From the NCBI GenBank assembly GCA_002633005.1, contig NMRA01000079.1, positions 615,225 through 679,224 on the forward strand: a stretch of DNA of 64,000 nt, written 5' to 3'. The stretch is from Phoronis australis (Eukaryota > Phoronida > Phoronidae). The translations under genes and the position numbers were made by a program. Below, in pieces: positions 43,501-55,560 of this stretch. Every line of letters begins with the position of its first letter. Position 1 is the first letter of the stretch. A model generated the notes under the pieces. That model was not told the origin of the DNA. It made no database searches and saw nothing but the letters and a program-made list of their open reading frames with translations.

Positions 43501-43634
43501 TATCAACACAGAAAGTTCCTTACGTAAATGACATCACTTTGGTATCTGACTTTCAATTCCTGTAACAATATCTGCTCGTCTAACTTGGAAAGAGAAGCCA
43601 GGTCCTCCACTTGTCCAACAGGTGGTCGGTCCAT
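4078..43634 (-). CDS. Unconventional myosin with IQ motif, SH2 domain and Tyr-rich tail (29 coding exons)
   Basis: Actin-based ATPase motor coupled to a phosphotyrosine-binding SH2 module; 1052 codons plus stop. Coding exons in transcript order: 43634-43524, 42805-42740, 41596-41466, 40373-40271, 39745-39643, 38839-38683, 37236-37131, 36007-35888, 34734-34626, 34383-34270, 33231-33131, 32595-32509, 31923-31858, 31633-31517, 30726-30484, 28982-28863 (identical copy 26572-26453), 24294-24209, 22672-22577, 15822-15731, 13763-13599, 12300-12209, 11102-10984, 10390-10307, 8944-8855, 8311-8194, 7562-7434, 6519-6469, 4638-4525, 4146-4078. All introns are GT-AG, phases agree, and the exon lengths total 3159 nt. 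The start ATG opens directly into the usual myosin head start ([16 protein letters not shown]), so there is no N-terminal kinase as in class III. From memory, a minor animal class (often numbered XXVIII) has IQ plus SH2 tails; class assignment needs a phylogeny. UTR exons were not identified. Confidence 0.92.
4771..5850. mobile_element. MITE family 1: compound, nested copies
   Basis: Begins cattacagcgtttcccgtt and ends aacgggaaaacgctgtcatg, i.e. about 20-bp terminal inverted repeats (TIRs). A second start lies near 5118 (atgacagcgacatcccgttg) and an internal end-like copy near 5647-5666 (aacgacaaaacgctgtaatg), so this is a truncated copy followed by a copy with an internal tandem duplication. 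The minus-strand open frame 5481-5795 merely reflects that duplication (FVNC-DN-AN repeated twice). It lies in the intron between myosin exons 27 and 28. No transposase. Confidence 0.8.
7434..10390 (-). other. SH2 domain of the myosin (exons 23-26)
   Basis: Residues about 853-948. It opens with [14 protein letters not shown], has the pocket strand [10 protein letters not shown] with the phosphotyrosine-binding arginine at 880, then CRHYMI with the conserved His900, GKYVIVGE, and an end at DLSALVAYH plus [15 protein letters not shown]. All residues expected for phosphotyrosine binding are present, so it should be functional. The sequence around GKYVIVGE and LLTEPCGQ resembles the SH2D/HSH2D-type adaptor group more than Src-type kinases (family comparison from memory). 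Four exons encode it with phases 2, 2, 0 and 0. Confidence 0.93.
9581..10035. mobile_element. MITE family 2 with TA target duplication
   Basis: 455 bp. Left end tgatgggccattggaggaaa..gtgtcgccgg; the right end reversed reads tggtgggccgttgaggggaa..agtgtcgccg. TIRs are about 30 bp with few mismatches. TA dinucleotides flank both ends (9579-9580, 10036-10037), as for Tc1/mariner-like elements. Subterminal copies of gcgtaatt/aattacgc occur inside both ends. It lies in the intron between myosin exons 23 and 24. Confidence 0.85.
10984..13763 (-). other. Linker between IQ and SH2 with acidic serine cluster (exons 20-22)
   Basis: After the IQ motif, residues about 718-764 form a charged, probably helical stretch ([20 protein letters not shown]). 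A Pro/Gln-rich segment follows in exon 21. Exon 22 encodes [20 protein letters not shown], a strong casein-kinase-2-type acidic serine cluster. A long coiled coil is not evident, so dimerisation through this region is not supported by the sequence. Confidence 0.7.
13957..15712. repeat. Repeat array with ten CTCF-core-like motifs
   Basis: A complex tandem-like array in the intron between myosin exons 19 and 20. It starts with two copies of an aacaagagcaa(c/t)gc.gagc..tgaaatg block (13967 and 14145) and continues with about 150-bp units, each containing a CCAC(C/T)A(G)(G/A)(K)GG(C/T)(G/A)C core at 14059, 14239, 14387, 14587, 14727, 14888, 15036, 15181, 15332 and 15483, all on the plus strand. 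It ends in a gacggac-rich stretch and a palindrome (cacatataaatatgtg) beside exon 19. Confidence 0.85.
17327..20586. mobile_element. About 3.2-kb element bounded by AACCATGGTT palindrome arrays
   Basis: Left border ctgcgaaatgttactatggttgacc (17327). The matching inverted border is at about 20464-20489 (tgcgaaatgtta..ccatagttgaccatgg when reversed), with a further weaker copy ending at 20586 (ctgcaaaaagttact reversed). Each border is followed inward by 250-400 bp of repeated gtcaaccatggttgac-like palindromes. The 17630-20080 interior has no recognisable transposase; the 69-codon frame at 19284 is not identifiable. It lies in the intron between myosin exons 18 and 19. Confidence 0.65.
20192..20320 (+). 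repeat. 23-bp tandem repeat within the right palindrome array
   Basis: Five to six near-identical copies of gtaaccatgatcaaccattatta lie within the right-hand arm of the 17327-20586 element. Confidence 0.85.
25265..25412. repeat. About 72-bp local tandem duplication
   Basis: Two copies of gcgcagca-tgaaaaaagtgg followed by ggctgtagtccccccagtcc and a tgcac.gcccat segment. The right segmental copy has only one (27757-27822), so this arose in, or was lost from, one copy or haplotype. Confidence 0.85.
26453..26572 (-). CDS. Second copy of myosin exon 16 (40 codons)
   Basis: This exon is base-for-base identical to 28863-28982, including both splice sites. Both copies are phase 0-0, so both could be joined in frame, but inclusion of both would repeat 40 residues (from [10 protein letters not shown] to DDEFVLNQ) inside the motor near the actin interface, which should disrupt folding. 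Either one copy is skipped, the two are used alternatively with no protein difference, or the duplication is an assembly error (see the N at 27353). Confidence 0.6.
26632..26852 (-). mobile_element. tRNA-derived SINE, copy in left duplication
   Basis: On the minus strand it begins gggaggcagtgtggcctagtgtaat (A-box-like) and shares a tail (gagtcaggtttctagatcctcag, ggttttaacta, aatggttccag) with 48665-48895. The B box is disrupted. Confidence 0.65.
27357..29762. repeat. Tandem segmental duplication, right copy
   Basis: Right-hand partner of 24871-27352, separated from it by a short junction with an N at 27353. In transcript order this copy's exon 16 (28982-28863) comes first. Confidence 0.95.
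29042..29262 (-). mobile_element. tRNA-derived SINE, copy in right duplication
   Basis: Identical partner of 26632-26852, copied by the segmental duplication rather than by a new insertion. Confidence 0.65.
29893..30312 (+). repeat. 28-bp minisatellite, 15 copies
   Basis: Unit attgcttgagacaagacttg tcacacca, repeated with exact 28-bp spacing and few substitutions (tgtc/tgcc, caat/caac/ttac). It lies between myosin exons 15 and 16, 130 bp beyond the end of the segmental duplication. The reverse-strand open frame over it is a by-product of the repeat. Confidence 0.95.
34862..35070 (+). repeat. Dispersed repeat, copy 2
   Basis: Second copy of the repeat at 2508-2715, inside the intron between myosin exons 8 and 9. 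Overall similarity is interrupted by small indels, suggesting an old insertion. Confidence 0.6.
36944..37163 (-). repeat. 4 x 55-bp array covering the exon 7 3' end and its donor site
   Basis: Four contiguous 55-bp copies (36944-36998, 36999-37053, 37054-37108, 37109-37163) differ at only two or three bases. In the myosin sense each copy carries 33 nt of exon 7 (encoding [11 protein letters not shown]), the donor GAG|GTAGGG, and an in-frame TAA 15 nt into the intron. The donor joining exon 7 to exon 8 in frame without a stop is the first (boundary 37131/37130). Confidence 0.95.
37319..37337 (+). repeat. Simple (AAT)n repeat
   Basis: Short aataataataataat tract in the intron between myosin exons 6 and 7. 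Confidence 0.85.
37890..37960 (+). repeat. tRNA-like (SINE head) fragment
   Basis: agtagcagagagttggact resembles an A box and gctacgagtttgattctgc a diverged B box at tRNA-like spacing. It differs in sequence from the other SINE, so it is perhaps a second family. Confidence 0.4.
38918..39030 (+). repeat. Solo copy of the 5' unit of the 13957-15712 repeat
   Basis: aagagcaaggcagagcgttg aaatgtgcccac, then aaaaatggtcactagatggcgcaaaa, matching the first units of the larger array including the CTCF-like core. It lies in the intron between myosin exons 5 and 6. Confidence 0.75.
39330..39362. other. Poly-G run and assembly gap
   Basis: Thirteen Gs (39330-39342) followed by exactly 20 Ns (39343-39362). 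It lies in the intron between myosin exons 5 and 6; the coding phase across it is intact, so no exon appears to be lost. Confidence 0.98.
41701..41962. mobile_element. MITE family 3 (hAT-like ends)
   Basis: 262 bp with about 28-bp TIRs: caggggcctgttctaagaaa cagactta at the left and, reversed, caggggtctgttttaagaaa actgactta at the right. The interior is rich in aagtca/tgactt words. CAGGGG starts suggest the hAT superfamily. I see no matching 8-bp target duplication. Confidence 0.75.
42376..42608. mobile_element. Probable MITE related to family 3
   Basis: Left tttccatgaaaagtgactta and right aaaagtcactttcatgtaac form imperfect inverted ends. The interior shares cttaagtcagaaatttggtc with the aagtca-rich elements at 38245-38300 and 41701-41962. 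Confidence 0.45.
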
Positions 43635-43830
43635 TTTTGTTTACAATGGAGTAGTTTCCGGCTGGGAGTGTATCGGGAAACAGCCTTTCGACTAATGCTG
43701 TAGGACTATGAAGTTGAGAATAAACGAAAGTAAACTCGACGGAAGATACCATAGAGAGGAGTGGATCAATGATTTTTATGATACAAAACATGTATTGCAC
43801 CCGCAATTTTTATTTGCACCCGTGTGAGTA

Positions 43831-43844
43831 GCGCCCTCTAGTGT
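43831..43844 (-). promoter_or_regulatory. CTCF-core-like motif upstream of the myosin start
   Basis: gcgccctctagtgt, reversed ACACTAGAGGGCGC, matches the usual CTCF core CCACNAGRKGGCGC except at the first positions. It lies about 200 bp before the myosin start codon, in the divergent intergenic region. Binding is inference. Confidence 0.35.
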
Positions 43845-44145
43845 GGAAAAAGCGTGGCATAGAAGTTCAAGTTGTTTACAAATTTAGCTGGAGGCATTTG
43901 CACATTTTGTTGTCACTGGGTTTAGTTCTTGAGGTAATTTATTTTTAACATCATAAAATGCTGCCTGTAGAACGTGTTGATATAAGTGCTACGACAGTGT
44001 TGTTGCGACAATCCCTGAATCAGTTGTAACTAACTTGCAAAAGCCAAGGCGCCAAGGGAAGGCGCTCAGACTCGTCCACTTCCAGTTCCACTTCAATCGA
44101 GTCAGAGACTCGGCAAACTTGTCAGCACCAGTCCGATGTTGCTGA

Positions 44146-44212
44146 CAGGCACCTTTTATCAGCCGCCCAACGGTTTACTGTATATCGTCGGGCGGCTGAT
44201 CAAAGGTGCCTG
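44146..44212. other. Near-perfect hairpin, 23-bp arms and 21-nt loop
   Basis: caggcaccttttatcagccg ccc pairs with gggcggctgatcaaaggtgc ctg with one mismatch. The 67-nt size and stem/loop proportions resemble a pre-miRNA, but a transposon or foldback remnant is equally possible. I do not recognise either arm as a known microRNA. Confidence 0.7.
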
Positions 44213-44772
44213 TGGTCCCGACGCCCCGACCCTGGCTTAACTGAATGTTACTTCCGTTCCAAGATTCACAGTCACAGTGAGTCACAGACAATGACTTTGT
44301 CTCAAGTCAAGTGCCTTGCTGTGACATTACAAAACTCTCTTGTTTGTTTTTTACTCCAAAGGACTTGGAAGGTCGGTTTACACGGACAAAATTTCCAGAT
44401 GCGTGTAAAATTGTATTTAATAACATGTGGTCACAAGGTTATATAATATACCAATACCTGTGCACTCTAGACTTAAGGGCTGTTATGAAAGAGGAGTTAT
44501 GCACAATTCTTGTTGGTAGGTTGAGCATGTGTCGGTTGCCACTGGAACAATTTTTATGTAAAAGGGAACACTCACCAGACTGGTAGTATAATTATAGAAG
44601 AAACATTTGAAATGACCAATGAGTTAAAAACTTCAGGAAGTCGAACTAAAGAGAGGTTTCATGTTACAAGAACTTCAGGAAGATAAACTTTCCCGGTTCA
44701 CCGTAAACGGACGTCATTTTTCTCTTTGGATACTCTAAAAGCTCTTCATTTTTTCTTTCCAAAATGAAAGCA

Positions 44773-44826
44773 AGCACCTTGCCTATTACTCCATGACTCA
44801 AGCACCTTGCCTATCACTCCATGACT
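44773..44826 (+). repeat. 27-bp tandem duplication
   Basis: Two adjacent copies of agcaccttgcctat(t/c)act ccatgact, differing at one base. Confidence 0.85.
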
Positions 44827-45800
44827 GTCCTTGTTTGTCAGGAAGAGAGGGTTACCTTGTTCCTTGTAACGTATTCAACTGACCTGTCCGTAGGCTCTAA
44901 CCTAAAAGTAGTCCAAAGCTGCAGCTGCTTGTTGGCTCAGTTCAATCAGGTGCTTCCAGCTCATGTAGATGTTCATGCTGTGTCTGTTATGGGAGATAAC
45001 TCCAACATATGTTCCTAATTCACATGGACGCTAATTTGAAATTTTCTACACGCTGTGATTGTTGCTGTAATTCGAAATCCTGCTATTAAGTCATCCCATA
45101 ACGTGAATGGTTGTGATGCATTCTCTGTTGGGACTTCAAAGACTGAACTGGACACGCTGTTATGATCGATTCCAATAGGTTGGTCCATCAACAGAGAGAA
45201 AAGTGAAAGCAAGTGTCTTGATTCATTAGGCAACACTTATCTTAACGCAATCAGCTTTTGAAATGTTAGGTGTTAGGACAATATTACTCCCAGATAGGCA
45301 TGACGTCAAATGTCATCCACTGAACGAAGACCTGCGATTTGCTTAGATATTTTGACCATCCTGAGTGGATGCCCTGGCCATTTGGGATGGTCTAAAGTTG
45401 AAATTGCATTATAAAACAACTTCCTGAGATGCTCTAAATTCACCACTTCCAGTTTTGATGGGATTGTTGATGGACTGGCTCACTAACATAGGTACACTAG
45501 AAGCTTGACTAATTTATGATTATCTGTCCCCAGGGTTCATATTAAAGCTAAGGGACAAAATGAGTAAAAGTGCGATGTGTTAGTCCATGATCTGAGAACC
45601 AGATACTTCATCTGAAGTATTTGGAAATAACTGGTTCCCTTTCACATTATCAGAATCCGTGACAGTTACTTCCTATTTTCTCTGCAAGAAGCCCCTGGTT
45701 TTGTCAGTTTTACTTATAGGATTTGAGGAACATGTTAATGCTGCTGTCTACTTTTAAATTTATTTTTATGTTCAACTTGAGAAGCATTTTAATATCTTCT

Positions 45801-46096
45801 GGGGCCTGTTCCTCAAATAGTAATTGTTTTTGTCTTTTGGCTAAAAATCCATCTAGTGGCTTGGCCTATTTCATGAAAACGGGCTATTAGACTAGAAGTT
45901 AGAAAATCTGTCTACAAAATACAGTTAGTCTAAGTCGAGAGATGGAAATCTGTAGTCTGCTGAACTAGACAGATGACAAAACGTTTTGAGAAACACAAGA
46001 GACAAATATTCAACTTTTAAAGGTTTGCATTCAGAATAACATTTTAATTTTTTGTTAAAACAAAAGCCATTAGTCTCTTGAGAAAGAAGGCCCTGA
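45801..46096. mobile_element. Probable MITE upstream of PRRC1
   Basis: Imperfect inverted ends ggggcctgttcctcaaatag and (reversed) cagggccttctttctcaaga, with tagtctaagt/gactag words inside. It ends about 120 bp before the PRRC1 start codon. Confidence 0.4.
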
Positions 46097-46215
46097 TCAG
46101 CTTTACTTCAAGTTTTGAAAGTTTGCTTGTTTGAAACATTGTTATTGAAGTTCAAATTTTGGTTCTTTTGTCCAGGTTCTTGGTTAGGTGATTTCTGCAT
46201 CACCTTGTAATCAAA

Positions 46216-52285
<6,070 letters not shown>

Positions 52286-53095
52286 GATGTTCTCGTAGGC
52301 TGTTGTTGAAGGAAGAGTGCATCGGGGTCTTGTTACTAACTGCAGTGCAGTATATAGTGGTTGGTTTGGTACAGCCTGTTGAGTTTGGGACATAGAAATC
52401 AACATTTTGAGCCCCACGCAACAGTAAGGAGGACAAGCATATGTCACCAACTTCAAAAAAAAAGAAAAAGTAAACTTTAAAGTCGACTAAATCCAGTAAG
52501 TGGTGGTGAAACTTGCAGCTGAAGCATACAATGAACTCCATTATGTGGAATTTGGAACGCTTTAAAGTTTCCGCACCAACATATGAACCAAAACAGTTAG
52601 TTTTCAAATGTGGCACTGCATGGGGCTTTTTAATTTTAAAAATGGAGTTTTTACCTGTAGAATAGAACTCTGACAATTGAACAAGTGTTTGTAATCTATA
52701 ATATTTCGTCCACTCGATTGGCTTTTGGGCAAAGGTAGATTTGCGGTTTCTATGATTCTTATCTTGTGATATCGCAAGTTGCTAAAATTTGGAACAACTT
52801 CTGAACTAAAAAAAGTGTCACTGTACCAAACTGAAGAACTGTTAAGTGTAAATATGCTTACATGAGGCATAACAATAGTGGTCTGAGCTTTCTGTATCCT
52901 GTGCTCGATGCGTTTTTAGAGTTGATGAGACTGCATAGTAACTGAGCGTGGAGAAATTTTTGGACAGCTAGGGCCCAGGGTCTAATCTTTGTACTTGAAA
53001 CTGAGCTCCAGATTAGTTTTGACATTTTCTGTTCTACTTCTGTCAAACTCAAGTGTCTGCTTATCTCAATGTATGAGTTGAGTACTTTATAGTCT

Positions 53096-53124
53096 CTGTG
53101 TGTGCGCGCGTGCGTGCGTGTGTG
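53096..53124 (+). repeat. Simple (TG/CG)n repeat
   Basis: ctgtgtgtgcgcgcgtgcgt gcgtgtgtg; short alternating purine-pyrimidine tract downstream of PRRC1. Confidence 0.9.
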
Positions 53125-53514
53125 CCAGGACTAGACACTTATCCACAGAGACTATTTTGCAGAGGAGCAGAGAAAAACAGACACTTGAGTTTGCACAGAA
53201 AACGCCAAAATAATTTTGAGTTCGGTTTAGAGTTTTAGAGTACAAAGGTACATGTAAAATTCAGAGCCCTTGACACTAGGTGAAAACAGGTTAAAAAACA
53301 AAGTGTATTTTTTTCTTGGCTTAGCTGCTATTATATGTCTTATTTCTGTCGAAGAGTCGCTTTCGATTTAGATCACTTGCCATTTTATAACTGGTCTTGG
53401 CCTCTTCATTACTTAGTTTCCTTCTGTTCATTACATAGGTAAGTCGTGATTTATGGGCCTGGTGAAGAACTGACACTGAGTTTGTTCAGGGTTACTTCAG
53501 ACTAGTGCAAACTC

Positions 53515-53600
53515 TGCAAGTTTTCTTGAAGCAGAAGGTCATTTTATGCACTGAGTAAGGTCTCAAGCGATTACAAACTGTCACTTCTTCCAAGCCCTGA
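53515..53600 (+). repeat. Dispersed repeat downstream of PRRC1
   Basis: aaggtcattttatgcactga, then gtctcaagcgattacaaact gtcacttctt; same group as 51745-51870. Confidence 0.5.
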
Positions 53601-55560
53601 GGTCACTTCCTGTTTGAGTTAGGAACAGTTGAAACTTGTTTATAGCAGTATGAAGTGACATCTGGGGGAGGGTTTGAGAAAACATGATTTTAATAAATTT
53701 AGACATGGCTAATGTACTATGGAATGACCAACAGTTTGCTTTACTATCACTGACATGATCCTGATTGTTTCCCTAAACAGTTAATTTCCAGATATTTTTC
53801 TTAATTGCTGTACTTCAAAATCTACTTAAATGTGGTCTTAACTAGAACTGATTTTTTTTTGTAAAAATTTAAAGACATGTAGTTGTTCAACATATACCAT
53901 TGTGATGGCAAATTCTGGGAAAGATTGTGAATTGGTGGCTAGATTGTTGAGATGGTGGTTTTTGGTGACAACAGGTTTGTAGTCAAGACTAATGTATCTT
54001 TTTGATATTTTTGAGAATAGGTACATCTCAAGGTTTCTTCAAGAGTGCATCACTGTTTCTTGGGCAATATTTATAAATACAGTGCTGAAATGTGTGGTTG
54101 ATGTTTCTATAGGTCACTGACTGGGTTTATTGTTCACTGCTCTTTGAAATTTATTCAAATCCTTATTACAGAGGAAAGTTCTCTTTTTAAAAAGTCGATT
54201 TTCGTCTATCTGTGAACCGGTGGCAAGCAATAATGGAATGTCACTCTATTCTTTCCAAGCTCATAAGTAATTTCCCGTTCCATCGAAGTGACATTATCTG
54301 GGGCAATGTTCTCAAAAGTCTGCGGTTTCAATAACTCTTGACTTTGATCAGGTCGTTGAACCGCACAGCCAGTTATCAGTACCACAGGTCATCGAGTTTT
54401 CAAAGCGAATTTGGGCATTCACGAGTTTTGTATTATCATGCCGTTGACTGGCCGAGATAATTCGAAATTTTTTTGGAAATCGTTGAGCCGTATTCAGTCG
54501 GTTAATTAGTCAAAGGCTGGAAACAAAAGTTTTCCAAAAGCAATCGGTTTACGCTTTAAGTCAAACAAAAGTAAACATGAAAATGTCAAGCTTCTTACCC
54601 GGCCTGTCACTGCCGTAATAACTTGAGCTCGCTTTTCTAGAAATGTGGCATGTCGCACAGCAAAGAGTCTGGCGACCAATTTCGCTCCTAAATGTTTTTT
54701 CTGAGAGTGGAGAAACAATTGCTCCGTCTCGGCTTAAGTGAACTTTGGAACCCTGTGCTAGGTACCTGCGATTTATCAAGATCACGAAACCTAACAGATT
54801 TTGAGGTGTTACATGCGCTTGTACATGCCAAAAGTTCAACAATGTAAAAATATCAGTCCTTTCCAAAAGCAAGTTTTCCCCGTAAAGTATGTGTGCTTTT
54901 ATATGAAAGGGCTGCACGGAGCTAGCGGATCTAGATAGCTGCATAAAGAAGGGAGACGGGAGGCATTACAGCGGCGCGGTTGTCGAAGGAAAATGCCCTC
55001 GTAGTCCCTAAGGTGGGCATACCCGGCCGACGGCGAATCAGTCGGGAAATTCTCGGCAAGTGTCAGGAATGACAATATAACCAAATTCTCAGATGAATAG
55101 TCTTATGGAAATCTGACAGGAACATGATAGTCGCACACCTTGCCCCGTACAATGTATAACCAAGTCTTTTGAAGCGTCTTCTCTGCGTGGCTACTCATAC
55201 CCCCCGCCTCGCATGCATTTGTGCGCTGCGACTGAATTCGTGACTGAAGAGAATGGAGCACGTATACATGTAGTAGCATGTCTCCCAGTCAACGTGATGT
55301 TAAACGTATTGCCTTACTAAGAACTCGGGTAAAATAAAATATTAGTAGCGTTGTATGTGCCATACCAAGCCTGGACGCAGACTTGTGACGTCGAAAATAT
55401 TTGTGTAGTCTCCGGCACCTCATCGAACCCCGTGACCTATACAGTACATCTCGCTAACCCGAAGCCGAGGGCAGCTACGCTGTCTTATTTTCATCTGAGT
55501 GGCGTGAGCAGTAGCCTACAAGATAGGTTATCAACGGACTTGCCAAAAACAACTCTGGCG

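Larger units (their letters stand above)
15731..43634 (-). other. Myosin motor domain and IQ motif (exons 1-20 region)
   Basis: Motor residues about 8-690. Landmarks: [13 protein letters not shown] at the start of exon 2; P-loop GESGAGKT at 104-111; switch [10 protein letters not shown] around 153-161; switch II DIFGFE at 377-382; the DARDATAK motif at 336-343; basic loop 2 in exon 15 ([11 protein letters not shown]); the actin-binding/SH1 region in exon 16 ([10 protein letters not shown]); converter GKTKVFMKY at 679-687. The residue 16 before the DATAK Asp is Glu323, so the TEDS position is acidic, which in this superfamily goes with activity that needs no heavy-chain phosphorylation there. 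One perfect IQ motif ([11 protein letters not shown], 707-717) spans the exon 19/20 junction and predicts a single calmodulin or light chain and a short lever arm. Confidence 0.92.
43635..46215. promoter_or_regulatory. Intergenic region between divergent myosin and PRRC1
   Basis: About 2.6 kb that must hold both promoters and any 5' UTR exons. It contains a CTCF-like site (43831-43844), a hairpin (44146-44212), a 27-bp tandem duplication (44773-44826, agcaccttgcctat-actcca) and a probable MITE (45801-46096). Open frames at 44311-44586, 44821-45018 and (minus) 45015-45236 have no recognisable domain, and I do not call them as genes. Confidence 0.5.
52286..55560. other. Intergenic region between PRRC1 and SDR
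   Basis: The first part is PRRC1 3' UTR; an AATAAA occurs at 53692-53697, a possible but distant polyadenylation signal. Further on there are a dispersed repeat and a simple repeat. The last few hundred bases before 55561 are richer in GC and CpG and probably hold the SDR promoter and 5' UTR. No other gene seen. Confidence 0.5.

Noticed and set aside
4078-43634. Class III myosin (kinase-myosin) identity
   Set aside because: The motor resembles class III in places, but no kinase domain precedes it (the ATG is directly before the motor) and the tail has an SH2 domain.
44311-45018. Plus-strand open frames (91 and 65 codons) between myosin and PRRC1
   Set aside because: I looked for a small gene here (including a tRNA-splicing endonuclease-like reading) but no motif held up and the two frames could not be joined convincingly.
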